Positions 1-11,774 of a DNA stretch of 64,000 bases are shown here, piece by piece (position 1 is the stretch's first letter; each line of letters begins with the position of its first letter). The stretch covers positions 124,001 through 188,000 of the forward strand of contig JADNRZ010000012.1 of NCBI GenBank assembly GCA_015501605.1, read 5' to 3'. Source of the DNA: Panaeolus papilionaceus. Lineage: Eukaryota; Basidiomycota; Agaricomycetes; Agaricales. The translations under genes and the position numbers were made by a program. The notes beneath the pieces were generated by a model that ran no database searches, was not told the origin of the DNA, and saw only the letters and a program-made list of their open reading frames with translations.

Positions 1-453
1 GTCTGCATTCATTCAAAGTGAGATCATGTTAAATTTTGGAGAAAGCTCAAGTACGAACATATATTGCGTCAGAGCCATATCGGAGTCGAAGATTGTGAAC
101 TATGCTTGCTTCGTTGAGGAATGTTAGGTCGGCATTATCTTCTGCACGATCAAACTTAGGGGGATTCATGTTGGAGAGCTGGTCGAAGGTGATCCATCGA
201 CGCTGAGACACACAGGTCAATGCTTTAGTACGCAGGTTCTACATCTGATTTAATGAGATATAGTGCTTACGTCTCCTGTTGCATCCATAATAACTTCAGC
301 TTGTAGGTGCTCCGCATCCTCAGTATACACCCATCCCTTCAGATACCCTTCCTGCAGATCGGGCACCCACACCCATCTCTTCTCGTTGAATCTAGCTTGT
401 TCTGCTGCTAAGGCTGCGTTACTCTCGCCTCCTAACATTCCGAGAGTTGCCAT
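1..453 (-). CDS. myo2: Myosin II heavy chain, N-terminal part (runs off left edge)
   Basis: This is the 5' end of a conventional myosin heavy chain, the actin motor of cytokinesis. Exon 1 (ATG at 453-451) encodes the N-terminal SH3-like barrel, seen as [10 protein letters not shown] followed by EGYLKGWV. A donor at about 268 (GTAAGC) leads to a second exon at about 220-50. That exon carries the start of the motor head: [19 protein letters not shown], then [18 protein letters not shown]. The order matches fungal myosin II. The linker between SH3 and head is written here as [13 protein letters not shown], using the CAG acceptor near 220. A further donor near 55 continues the gene off the window, so the P-loop, the rest of the motor and the coiled-coil tail are not visible. 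The family call is firm; the exon ends are inferred. Confidence 0.9.
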
Positions 454-867
454 AAATTCAAATAACGCAAGGTTGGACGCGCATGCACAAAGGGGTGTTT
501 ATTGGAATCAGATATGGATATAAAGGACCAAAAGATTGATCGTTGTCGTTTCCTGGGTAGATGTGGTCAGTAAAGGGTATACCGCGTATACACCGGGTCG
601 TAAGAGTTAAAAGGCAATGGTATGAAAGAGGGAAAGGGAACTACGCAATGGGATCAAGCGAGACGAGGGACGCGACAGAACTCGTGACTTCATCAACCAA
701 GAACGACAAATCGGGTAATCAACACTAGAGTGCCATAATTCATTCCAGACATTCAATTCAATACAAACTATTAAACAAAGAGAGTCGCTTTACAATAAAC
801 GTACAAAGATTACTAAAATATAATAAACAAGATGTGTGCATAGTATCCTCGAAATGTGTTATTTTTT

Positions 868-3800
868 TCATGCAGAACTGTATTGAATCATGAGCGCGTC
901 AGGCCATGGGCAAATCATGCCCTTGAGGTTGATATACGCAGTCTTGGGTGCCCCATGCCATTCCTCAGAGAAGCTATAAAAGCAACTGGAGTTTAGTTTT
1001 TTTTTTATAAAGACAAAGAAAATAAAAATACATACCGAGTGAAGGTACCCGAACGACCAGGTCCGCGTTGAACATCTTTGAGACTCAACACTTTTGCGAC
1101 AATAGCAGGAGCGGTCTAATCATAAATGTCAGTCATACCGAACAGCTATGTTGTTCAAAATTAGAACTTACTGCTTTGAAGAACTCCGAGGTCATTAACC
1201 CGTGCTCGCCAAAGTCAATGAGAGGAGAAACCTTGGGTGACCTGGTTACATCGAAGGAACTCGCGGTGGCGCCATAAGCGGCAAGATCGGTGTTGGCTTG
1301 AGTGATGCTGGCAAACACAGTTTGCCCTGCTTTAACTTCGACACCCGCCAAAACGTCGTCCTTGGCAGCTGTTCGATACACTCCGGTAACCGGAGGGTCC
1401 AACCGAAGTGCCTCAAGAATGTAGGCTTCGATTTTCGCAGAAGCATCTGCTCCTGAAGATGCAGCAAGCTTGACTATCTCTTCGCGAGCAACCTTCTTGT
1501 CGTCGTCGAGGTAGAAGTTGATTATATGAGAGACAGCCTGAGAGTAAAGCGCCGCAGAAGGGATGAGTGCTGCAAACAAGGCAGCGGTGAACTCTTTGCG
1601 CGAAGATCCTTTGCCAGCAGTTGCCCACAGCTTCTTCAAGAAGGCATGAGGGTCACTTCCCTCGACACCTTGGTGGTTTCTGGAGTCAGAGATTGACGGC
1701 ATCCATGAATCGATCTTGTCGATGTGCTCCTTCATGAATTCCATGACCTCCGACGCGTTTTTCTGTGACCTTTCTCGGAGCTTCCAATCGTCAACGGGGT
1801 CGGTGTTGAGGTAAACATAGTTTGCCACATCGGCCCACTTGTCGTAGGTAATCTGCTCGTACCAAGCACCATGACGGTTGGACCTTGTCTTCAAAGGTAA
1901 TCCGGCCTACGAAACCACGTGTCAGACAAGAATCAACGGCGACTTGAGCCTTGCGTCAACTTACAATTTCCTGACAGATCCAGTGAAGAGGAACCAAGTT
2001 GACCACATCGCGAACAATGTCGACATATTGGACTTTCGAACCTACGTGCTCGAAAGACTTGGCCTTGATGAGACCTTCAGTCTTGCTGGCGAAGAACTCG
2101 GCAAACTTGGGCTCGGGTTTCGAGAAGATGTTCTGCGAAATCGTTTTAACTCCCTCCATGAGCGTCTGCTTGGCCTTATCAAGCGCAACACGCTTCTTGT
2201 CCTCGCTTTGCAAAGTATCCTTAGACTGTACGAACAGGGTTAGATCGTGTCGAACGGAGTAAAGCTTGAATACGGCGTACCCAGCGTTTCGTAACCATCG
2301 ACTGGACAGTCGCGAACAAGCGCTGATCGTAGGCTGTCATGTATGTACCATTGTCCCTGAGGACCTTCTCGACACCAGCATGGCTATCGATCGCCACAAT
2401 GGAAGAGGTTCTGCGAGGTCGCGTCCAAGAGTACTTCTCGGCCTGACCAGGGAAATTCTTCTCAAGGTTCGCCTTCATGAACTTGGGCTCCATGAAGGGG
2501 AAGTGAGCGTAGGCAGAACCACGCTGGTAATGCTCGGGGAGAGTTCTGAACAGCAACTTAGTAAGCAGACCACCGAATGAGCCATCCTCCTTGTCGTATT
2601 GGCAGTCCTGGTATCCCCACGAAGAAAGGTTGTATGCTACAATGTGATGTTAGCATATTAGCACATAGGCGGAAATATGGGAACATACGATTGAATTCGG
2701 AAGTAAGGAATCTGTCACCACGAGTCAAGCAGACAGCGTCGGCAAGAATGGCTCTCGAGATGGTGTATCCTGGGCATAGACCTGCACCGGGACCGGGCGC
2801 TTTGGTCTCTTCTGCTTGCAGCCCGACCTACGCGAGCAGAACAAATAAGAGTGATGTCGAGGAGACGGAAAACTTGCCGACGTACGTGAAGCTCCAAGTT
2901 TTCGATGTCCTTGTACAAGGCAGCGGCAGCGGTCTAGAGTATCGAAGCAAGAGGTTCAGCGCAATCCAAGCAATTGAAAATATCAAACCACATACGTGGA
3001 TCTCGGGGTCTGGGTTCCATTCCTTGAAAGAGCCATATGCTGCATGCGAGATGAGTTACTCGAATTGGTCAAGGCGCGTTCAAAAATAACATACGTTTCA
3101 AGCCAATGAATTTCCTAAACTCATTCAGCTAAATTCAACGCAGTTATGTCAGAGCCGGCGCTTGCTAAACCGAATTAGGGACTACGTACCGAACAAGTTC
3201 CCCAGCTGCGAGATTGCTGGATACCCATAATTTCGATGACCCTAAGGACCTCCGGAGTACCGCGAGCACCGAAAGCACCTGCGCGGGCCTCTGTGGAATC
3301 CAGGAGAATCTTCGCCAGCTCATCATCATTGAATCGTCCATCCGAACCCCTCTTCAACCTAAACAGACAAAAATAGTTAAATGTTTGTCCTTGCATAGTC
3401 ACTCAAAGCCGCTTACCCGTTGAACGTCCATTTACGTTTGTCGGCAGGCGGAATGAGGTTCGCATGGGCACCGACCTTGAACTCGGAGATGGTCAGGTCA
3501 GCAACCTGCTTATCGGGGAAGACCTTTTGGAAGAGATCATTCGTCCAGGTGGTGTCTTTCTCAGACAAAGTGGCGTGCCAGCGATACAGCAGATTGAATT
3601 CGACTGAAACGACATTGCCTTGTCCAACGGGAACAAAGTCATGATCGATTTCGCGCATAGTCTGTGCAATCGCAGTGCTTAGTGCACTGCTCTATTTCAA
3701 TATGCCGCTTTGGCTCCACTTACCATCAAAGGATCGAGACGCCAGTCAGTGCCGTCGCGAACAAGGCCCAAGATAGCACCGACATAATCTGGAGATTGAT

Positions 3801-5155
3801 GGAAAGACAACAAAAAAAATAATAAAAATGCAGTGATCAATACATTGGTGCTGCCGCGTGTAAAAATAGCTGAGCGCACCTCCGAGAATAATATGCATAA
3901 AGTATCCACAGTTCACAAGACGTGCGCGGTGGAAGATCTCGTCATCCTGTTGCTTCTTCGCGGCAGCGTCCGTGGGGGGCGGGGATGCAAGGTTGCCATT
4001 TTCATTGATGTCCAAAATACGCTGGGCGATGTACTGAATTAATCATAAGAGGTGGATTAGCGATTTAATATAGACCTGCGACGGGAGCGGTTCGAATGCT
4101 AGAACATACGTTGTGGTTTCGATTCATCAAGACAAGCAAGGCACAGCTTGCCGGTGGCATCAGGAGGAGTCTGGAGTCTGCGAACACATCGTCCCACAGC
4201 TGACCAGTTCCATCCAGCTTCCTGACACTGTTGACTTGATTCTGGTTGCTGCCATACAAAATACTGAGGTCGAGATAGCTGCTGGAATCATTGATTGTCC
4301 AGTCGGTGTGGTTTGTATTGAAGATGCTGTGAATGACCAAGTCGGCAAAGGCAAAGAACAGTGCGGAGATGCCTCCTGGGTGTTCCTTGAATTTGCCATC
4401 AGGACGTCTCAGGAGGGTGTCGAAGACCAGACCAGGATCAGGCAGGGCAGCCTTTGGTGCGATTCGAGAAGTCGAGACAGAGCGGGCATAAGGCGTGCCT
4501 GCTTGACCGAGGGTCGGCATCAAGGGGTTGTTACGAGAGCCGTCTGCGGTATGATAGGCATACTTAACGCGACCTTGCTCGAGGAGCGGCTCCAGCGGCG
4601 GAGGATAAGCTTGTGTGGCAAGATAGCTAGATGGGGGGTGGGGTAGATCCTTGTAAACTGTGTATGTATGTATAGTCAGCCTCCGAGCACCACATGTGCA
4701 TGATTTGCGGTGTGCGCTACTCACGGAGAGTTAGGAGAAATTGTTGAAGCTTCTTGGCGAAGTCGGTTCCCTGGAGGCTCGACATGACCACGATAAGTTT
4801 CTCCAACTGTGAAGCTGACATCAGACACAATATGTTGTATATTGAACGAAGCTACAAACCAGAAGCTTTCTGTCGTCGAGACCGACAAAACTGGCATTCC
4901 TGATAGCGTCCCACACGGCACCATTCGGACCCTACAGATAAGATGTTAGATTGTTCGACTGCTATTGACTGTGTGAATGTTTCAACTAACCAGGTCGGAT
5001 ACAGAGAAAGCAGGTTTCGAAATTAGGTCCTGTATTTCTTGCATTTTCTTTTCGAACAAGCCAGTCTGGGGGGTGGCGCCGTCTGTATCGAGAGGTGCGT
5101 TCATCTGAGCATTGTAGTCGATGCGACGTGACAATCTGCGCATGAGTGTAGACAT
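868..5155 (-). CDS. ppo: Ppo-type fatty-acid dioxygenase with degenerate P450 domain (linoleate diol synthase family)
   Basis: This is a fused animal-heme-peroxidase plus cytochrome P450 of the psi-factor-producing oxygenase family, which oxygenates linoleic and oleic acid to hydroperoxides. The N-terminal dioxygenase has the family blocks AGTPYARSV, LPDPGLVFDTLLRR, the distal-His segment ADLVIHSIFNTNHTDW, SSYLDLSILYG, and the catalytic Tyr/proximal His motif YRWH at 3575-3586. The C-terminal half has the P450 ExxR segment EALRLDPPVTGVYRTA. In the heme-binding loop the usual G-x-H-x-C reads GEHGL, so the thiolate cysteine is Leu (codon 1196-1198). About a dozen short introns interrupt the gene; the last exon ends DALMIQYSSA and stops at 870-868. 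I chose the ATG at 5155. The ATG at 5251 lies only 18 nt from a TATA-like box, upstream of where transcription would begin. Fungal relatives make oxylipins that steer sporulation and lead to mushroom volatiles. Confidence 0.92.
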
Positions 5156-5268
5156 TATGGGGAAAAGGTACACTGAAACGAGGATGTATAATAGAGAGGA
5201 GGGATAGTACCACTTTGTTGGTGGTTGGGAAGGTGAGGAAGAAGAACGCATTGCAAATATCCGTACAG

Positions 5269-5274
5269 CTTATA
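5269..5274 (-). promoter_or_regulatory. TATA-like box of the ppo gene
   Basis: TATAAG on the minus strand within a small palindrome (GCTTATAAGC), 114 nt upstream of the chosen ATG and 18 nt upstream of the alternative ATG at 5251. Its position argues for the downstream start. This is inference from spacing only. Confidence 0.4.
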
Positions 5275-6122
5275 AGCAGACTCGGATGTAAGCTTATTCA
5301 GGGTCCTGTACACGAGACGGGGCCCAGAGATTCTGTCAACCTAGATCAAAACAACTAAAGTTGTAAACGCTGAAAGCCGTCAAAATGGTAAAGATCACGG
5401 AAGAAAGACCGGAGCCCTTATGTATTCTCTCGGTCAATATCTTCTACCGACAGTCCCGATCCACTCTGGTTATTTTCAGACTTAGTGCGTATTATCTCCT
5501 CAGTTCGCAACTTTCTTTCAAGAGAGAGATTTCGAGCTTTGTGTTGCGACTCATTTCGAACTGGACTGTCGCATGTTGTTCTTGGCGGACTGCACGGCGC
5601 ATCAGGGACCTCGATTGCTTCCCTTGTCCCTCTGACCTCGTTCCTGCAGGGTATCCCACGTCTATCGACACGAGGAACCAGGGCAAGATCACGCAACTGC
5701 TGACATTCATTCAGAATTCTTGTTTTCTCATTCACGGGCTTCTTGATTCAAAGCTGAGAAATGAGGCTCTCATATTGTCCCGCGCCCGTCATTTATTAGG
5801 CGGAATGCACAGCGAATGCACAGAAACCCACCAGCATGTGACAGGATGATCTCGAATCAATCATTGGCGTTTCATTAGGTCTAAACAAGGATACAAGTTA
5901 TGAAAGAAGTCCATCAAGGCCCATGAGAGTATATGAATAGAGCCGTAAAAATAGTAGCAGATCCAGTGGTATTTGGTATGATGAGTGTAAATAATCACCA
6001 ACCATGGTCGAAACACATAGCCTTAAAAACGGAGAAGTAACTCGAAATATTGATATAGCGCGGATGGTGAAGCACATAGGCGCAACCGAACAGCGCTAGT
6101 GACGGTAGTGATTCAAACGGTT
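5275..6122. other. Intergenic, no supported gene
   Basis: This lies between the ppo promoter (minus) and the 3' end of YKT6. An open frame of 154 codons on the plus strand (5385-5849) shows no recognisable domain and no intron-linked continuation. I see upstream regulatory DNA of ppo and 3' UTR of YKT6 only. Confidence 0.5.
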
Positions 6123-6904
6123 CTACATAATGATGCAGCACGCGTTTTGCTACAGACCGGTAGATATCAGTGCATCGAACCACCTCGACAGAGACGAGAC
6201 CGTCTTACCTTCTTTGCAGTCTTGTAAAACATCTTGCTTTGCATAGAAAGAGCGTTTGAACGTTCAACCAAATTATCAAGCTTTTCTCCGCGCTCAAGAA
6301 CTGACTCGATCGTCTTGTGCTATACACAAACGATCAGAGTAAGTTGGGCGGTGTAATTTCATTCACAAAATCACTAACCAAAACGATCTTAGTTTCGTCC
6401 AATTCCTGTTGCACTCTCATGATGGTGTCAGCCTGTCGTGGATCCTGATACTTCTGGATGTACGTGTGGATCTCGGGGAAGGAAATAGATGAAACGTTGT
6501 TATAAGACGATTGTGGGACTTTGGCTGTGAATTCCTCGAGAACCTTGGTAAGTAGGGAGAAGGCAGGTCTAACGGGATATTCTTGGTCGGTGATAATGAC
6601 GGCTAGTTCAGGTAAAACCAAAATCAGCGCTGGAGCGACATCAGCTCAATGTATTACGAGGCACACCTGCTAGTTGTTCTGGTCCTCCGCGATTGTAGAC
6701 ATGGGCGACATGGTTCTGTTCTTGGACGGTTTGTCTCTGGCCTTGAGGTGTACGTTCTGCTACAGTCTTTGAGAGAAAGGTCATAAACTCTCCAACGGAT
6801 CCTCGTTGGTAGAAGCTGAAGCTTGACAAGTCACTGGCAGTGCTTAATGCAACAGCAGACTCTCCAGGTGCAGCCAAAAGAACTGAAATAGAATAGACCT
6901 TCAT
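6123..6904 (-). CDS. ykt6: Longin-domain R-SNARE YKT6
   Basis: YKT6 is the lipid-anchored R-SNARE used in ER-Golgi, vacuolar and endosomal fusion. Exon 1 opens [10 protein letters not shown] and carries the longin-domain block [18 protein letters not shown] followed by [14 protein letters not shown]. Exon 2 has [19 protein letters not shown], then [20 protein letters not shown]. The SNARE core follows with its central Arg in [12 protein letters not shown]. Exon 3 ends [12 protein letters not shown] at a GTAAG donor (6208). After a 59-nt intron, a 27-nt last exon (6149-6123) encodes only QNACCIIM and a stop. This is the double-cysteine tail for palmitoylation and prenylation. Length and motif order match the family throughout, so the call is firm. 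Confidence 0.96.
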
Positions 6905-7402
6905 ATTTTAGAATCTATAGAGAGTAAGATCGTGAACAAGTGAAAAGAGTAGAGAATAAGCCGCAGTCGACAATGAGGCTGGCCAACAACGCACAGCCTG
7001 ACTTGCTATTACTTTTGGAGTTTGTGACATTGTTGTCTGAGGTGTCACACATTTTGTAATCGTTATTGGCCGTCACACATCCTCCAAACCTTCAACTCTG
7101 TTTCATTCAGCACCTTTACAATAGCAAAGCCCTTCTACTTACTGTCTACTAACAGTCAATTTGAAAGTTGTTCTCTGAACACTTCAACATAGAATTGAAA
7201 AGACTGAATGTGTTTTTCCTTTTCGCTACAAACTTCAAGTTATGACAAAAGCTTATTATGTGTGGTGTAGGAGTAACAAGTTCAATTTGTCACAACACGC
7301 TAGTAAGGGTTGCTACCCAACCTTTGATTTGCTACGGACTCGGAGTTCTCTCGTATTCCGTTTTGACCATTGTGTGGTTGTATCTCTGCAGCAATTACTA
7401 CT
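6905..7402. other. Intergenic upstream of YKT6
   Basis: AT-rich DNA upstream of the YKT6 start, with repeated tgtgtca/gtcacac words around 7020-7080. I see no gene here. Confidence 0.4.
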
Positions 7403-7740
7403 ACAGTGCCTTGCATATCTGATTGCAGAAGTGATTTTGCGAAATTTGCTTGGTTTTATTTGTTTCAAAGGCCTGTGACGGTTTGCGCACCTGGCCGCAC
7501 TGCACGGCAATTTTTTCGGGATCTAGCCCACTCTGACTCCCATCCAGGATGTGTTGCCGTCGGTCTTCAGAGAAATGGGGGGCCATTGGACATGTAGGTG
7601 CATTATCTATTTCTCCCTCGCAACTCTCTTATCAATGGCCACTGCCGTCGACCCTGGTTGTAACAATTATGTGACACACCGAAATACGAACAAACAAGTT
7701 TCGCAAAATCGCTTCTGCGAACTGATATGCAAGGCACTGT
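7403..7740. repeat. Foldback repeat, 60-bp imperfect inverted arms
   Basis: The stretch 7403-7462 and the reverse complement of 7681-7740 match over about 60 positions with roughly ten differences. They share the blocks ACAGTGCCTTGCATATC, GCAGAAG and GATTTTGCGAAA. The arms enclose 218 nt with no coding support. This is the shape of a short foldback or MITE-like element, or of a pair of inverted element ends. I see no clear target-site duplication and no transposase. Mismatches between the arms suggest the copy is old. Confidence 0.65.
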
Positions 7741-7840
7741 AATTCAATTAGCAATTGGGCTATAGTATTGACATGATGAAATCTATGGATCCGATTGGCT
7801 GAACGGGGTCACATGTGTGGTGAGAGAAAATAAAGGAGTA

Positions 7841-7915
7841 ATTCGTTCAACTCCGAACTCGAACAAACGAGTTAAACGAATTTGGCAACTCGACTCGTTC
7901 GACTCGACGGCAACA
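7841..7915. repeat. ACTCG/CGAGT-rich short palindromic tract
   Basis: ACTCG and its complement CGAGT recur several times within about 60 nt, including the small hairpin ACTCGAACAAACGAGT near 7857-7872, just upstream of the next gene. It may be promoter DNA or a repeat remnant; the sequence alone does not decide. Confidence 0.35.
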
Positions 7916-7928
7916 CTACTGTCGCGCC

Positions 7929-8926
7929 ATGAGCTCAAGATATAATTCTGGCAATTTAGAGGAGACTACTTCACCCAACCCCGACGCCCCTTCACATCAT
8001 GATATTGGCCAGGATCCAACCAATTCCGCCAGTGATTTTCGAGTACGCCACTGCCTTGAAAACATATTCCAAATCAAGACGATAATCACTTTCTTAGATT
8101 TTGGACGATATTATGAAGAAAGCATTGGACGATGGACAGCCTGACCAACACCGAGACCCTCTCCCTTTACCCTCAGTCAAAGTCGAGATTCCCCAGTCAG
8201 CACAAGGACGTACGTTGCCCGTTGAAACGTGGCGGGTGTTGTCGTCCTGGGACATTGTAAATCCTACCCGAAACGCAATACCACGTGTGCGTCATGATCC
8301 TGAAATCTGTTGTTTTTCGTAGTGACTGACATATATCGACATAGGCATTTGAGGATTTGCCTAAGGAGAAATCTGACCTTCTACGCAGTCTGGCATACAA
8401 GTCACAGTTGGAGAAGAAACGTATTGAAGCCTCTGAGCGTCTTCTAGCGGCACACAAAGCTGTGCATGAATGTGAGGCCCACGAAGTGACTTTGCTACTG
8501 GGGGTTGAGCGACTCTCACTAGGATCAGATGGATGGTTGGCCTCCAGCTTTGCTTTAAGTGTAGCCAGAGCAGCCAGAAAAAGTCTCCAGGCCAGGATAA
8601 AACTCTCTGAAGCACGCCTCACACAAGTCAATCTAGATCTTCAAGCCGAAAGTGATTCCTTAGAAGAGGCTTTGGTGGCAGCAGGCGAAGCTGATCACCA
8701 ACTCTATCCCATCCTTTCATCCTTTCTCGCCAAGGGATGGCCACTATTCGATTTACCTGTCTGTATCGTTGAAGAAACTAATCTGGTCTTTCCTTCTCCA
8801 CAACGCCTTTCCCAGATCAAGGCTATGCTCAAAGAAACTCATGGGACAGCTCCAAATGCGGTGCCGTCTTTGAGTGCTGTATCCTCCTTATCTTGCTCCG
8901 AAGATGATGATCCTAATTCATCATAG
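7929..8926 (+). CDS. Uncharacterised protein with helical coiled-coil-like region
   Basis: I do not recognise this family. A coherent three-exon model can be built. Exon 1 is 7929-8042 (MSSRYNSGNLEETTS, Ser/Thr/Asp/Pro-rich). A 55-nt intron spans 8043-8097. Exon 2 is 8098-8256 (ILDDIMKKALDDGQPDQ, then a Pro-rich stretch). An 88-nt intron spans 8257-8344. Exon 3 is 8345-8926. Both introns have GT-AG ends and keep the frame, giving about 280 residues. Exon 3 is charged and helical (LAYKSQLEKKRIEASERL, later SEARLTQVNLDLQAESDS), looks like a coiled coil, and ends in an acidic, Ser-rich tail. There is no signal peptide or membrane segment. It stands alone between a foldback repeat and gene-poor DNA, so it could be lineage-specific or a domesticated element protein. 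Confidence 0.55.
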
Positions 8927-11021
8927 GTTTGACATTTGACCTTGTGTGGTTTTATGGCCCATCTGACCAGTCTTTCTGCTCTATATTAGGTCGCCATGTA
9001 TACTTGTGTTGTGTGTGTTGTATTTCCCTATTGTACCATCATTTGCTGGTCATCGAACGATGGAAAAAATATGCATTCCTGTCTGCCCAAGATAGCTCAG
9101 AAGTAATCCTTTCCCCATCCCAGCATCAATGTGTGAGGTGTTTTTTTTGCGAGCATGCCCCAAAAGGAATGATTCTCTTTTATATCTTCATGAGATGTCC
9201 TTGTGTTTTTTGTGCCCTGTGCTTTCTGTCACTTTCGCCATGCCCAAGCTTCTAGTACCGTTTCATCTATTCCCCCATCCATATCTGTCACCTCCAGCCA
9301 CCGTCCGATTGCAGCTGTGGGGATCGCCATATACAAGAACTTGCCTGAGCCTCTCCAACAAATTAAGGGGGGTTCCAAACAGGAGACGTTGAAGACATCT
9401 TTAGGCACCATATCCTACTGGACAGCCATGCTGCTCGTCATCACCGTCTATTCATCAGCTGAATTTAACTATGCTGGTGAAGACAGATTGTGTGATATTG
9501 TGTACGAGTTGATTAGATTGGTCGTCCATTTTTTAGGCATCAACTACAATGGTAGAGAAGATGATGCTGAGGTTAACTCGAAGTGGCCAATTACCTCTGT
9601 TTTCCTTGCTATCGATTGGGTATTGAACATTCAATTTAGTATTGCAGTTCTCAGAAACCCCACATGTCTCAACGTAATCATCCGTGGCTCCCCTTAAGCT
9701 CCCCAACATTTTCGTTCTCGGAATCCGTCTCGTCCGTATCGGTGGTCCTGTTCATCTGCGGTATTGAAATTTACTAAAAGTGACAGCCCGGTATGCATCG
9801 GAATTGCAAGCTACCCTGCAACAACTGCCTAATCAACTGACACATGCACTTGAATATGGGAACACATGGTACACACTATCTCGGGATCTAGGCATTCAGA
9901 ACCTGCACCCGTCATGGCGGGCTCTTTGTGGTGCAACCATCCAACCTGCTGCTAATCACATAGTGGTAAACCTGATTCAGCTGCCCCTTTGACATCGTGT
10001 GCGGCAAACTTGCAGTAACATCTGTGGGCACATCGAGCGGACATTCTTTTGTGCTCCAAGGCAATGCTACAAAAGAATCTCGCCCACTTACGTGCAAGAT
10101 CGGGAGGTGTGTACGTTTCAACACCTATTCTCCGACCTACTTTGAGGCAAGGTTCAGACTGTTACGTGGCATCCATTCAATTGGTCTCCCAAATGGTATG
10201 TGACGCGGTATTTCACGCCGGGCGATGCATTATGCATTATCTCCCGAGTCAACAGACAAAATTCCGCCACCGATATCTATTCATTTAATCATTGGGCGTC
10301 GAATTCTCGAAGATAACTTTCAAAACTTGCGATGTCGTAAACCAATAATCGTTTCAGTCGGGACTGGGGCCACAACTTCCGGTGTAAGGCATCTCGTTTC
10401 CCCCTCTCTTCATCAGGCTCAGCCATCTTAATATGTTGGCTTAGGTGGCCAAACCCCTCACAACGAAGACAAAGCGTGTTTTGCTAGTACTATGTTTGTT
10501 CTTACGGCGTTCCTTCCGAATTTACGTGGATTGGCGAGCGGATGAGTGGACTCGACTTCCAATCGATTTCATGTCCGTGGTAGCTTCATGTCTTATCACC
10601 TTTTCGTTACAAAGAAAACCGTTTGCCACAGGTTTGCTCATCTGGAACTCACCAGAGGCTCTCGTAGGACAGCAAGTAATACATTAAACTTGTGACTTTC
10701 TAGGTGCGTCGATCAAGCCTGACGACATACTTGCAAGGAGGTGAGTGTGACTTCCTTCAATTGAACGCTTGCGTTCGTGGCCGCATGTTCCCCTGGGTCT
10801 GATGTTTTCTCGACTGTGCCCGGCATTTCGAGCAGGATATTGATGGGCGCTCAACTTAAAATCAACAATGTTATACTGGCCCAACTGGCTCAGACCGACG
10901 CGGCCCCTGATAAACTCTATTTGTCTGTGGGCAGAAAAAAAACACCCATTCCCACTTTTCTATGGTTCATGCGCAAAAATATACAGTCTATATGGGAGGC
11001 CACACAATTCGTCTAATCCAT
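8927..11021. other. Gene-poor stretch, possible decayed sequence
   Basis: No gene I can support. The longest frame is 9203-9697 (+, 164 codons). It contains LGTISYWTAMLLVITVYSS and a second hydrophobic segment near VHFLGI, but I recognise no family and find no convincing start or splice continuation. Several unlinked frames of 60-80 codons follow up to 11016. Their broken, frame-hopping look would suit decayed mobile-element or gene remnants, but no transposase, reverse transcriptase or LTR signature is visible. Confidence 0.4.
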
Positions 11022-11774
11022 CTACTCGCCAACAAACTGTGAAAACTCCTCTATCAAAGCCTTTCCGTTTGGCTGGTCCGCGAACAACTCTTTCAAGTCC
11101 TCGACCCGCATGTACTCGTGGTCATGCCAGTCAAATCCAGGTACCACAACTTCCGTTATCAGACAATTTGTTGCGTCCTTCTCCTCATCTGTTGTGGCGG
11201 CTTTCATATCCTTCTCTGGTATCGTGGATCTCTTCCAGATGCCAGTTCCAACAAACAGCATGCGCGTCTCGCCCACTTCTAGGTTCGTGCCCATAACCTT
11301 CTTCTCGATCTTGGGCGGGTTGCCTGGTGTTATGAGTGTATACTCTGCCCGGCCCTGGTGAAGGACATGATAGGTCTGCGGCAAACTCGATTTAATGAGG
11401 ATTTATGCTAATTAATGGAACAGGTGACTGACCATTGACTTGTTCATATGAAAGATGCCGGAGTGATTGTTATATGACAGCAAGTAGTATATCGAACTTG
11501 CCAGGTTTCTCGGTGCATCATCTGTCGGGGAGAGCGTTGCTCACGTTAGGTCGGTGTCGAACGATGTCAAAGCTTAAAGTGACGTACCGGCATACGGTGA
11601 GTTGACTACTTTATGCTCGACCTCAGTATCAGTGACCGTAAAGTATCCTAGTGACAATTTATTTTTAGCTTTTATCTACATCGAATAACATTCAATACAA
11701 CGCACCGCCCTCGGGATGGGGTTCGAGTTTGAGGTCTTTGATGAGTGCAAAGCTTCTAGCGGTAGCGGAAATCA
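11022..11774 (-). CDS. Cupin_5 / DUF985 family protein
   Basis: This is a small single-domain cupin of the DUF985 type; the biochemical role is not established. Exon 1 (ATG at 11774) gives MISATARSFALIKDLKLEP, and the family signature PHPEGG ends at a donor. The next exon starts YFTVTDTEVEHKVVNSPYAG. The third has ASSIYYLLSYNNHSGIFHMN, matching the IYYLL...S.FH block. The last has HVLHQGRAEYTLITPG, and VVVPGFDWHDHEYM in place of the usual APGFDFEDFE end. In the third block the usual His/Arg pair reads HSGIFHMNK. About 190 residues are expected. Four exons with short introns all keep the frame. It has no signal peptide, so it is probably cytosolic. Confidence 0.82.

Noticed and set aside
5385..5849. 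Open frame of 154 codons, plus strand, upstream of ppo
   Set aside because: No domain, no splice continuation and no homology I recognise; composition like intergenic DNA.
9203..9697. Open frame of 164 codons with hydrophobic stretches
   Set aside because: Could be a gene remnant, but no family, start context or linked exon supports it; listed only as part of the gene-poor region.
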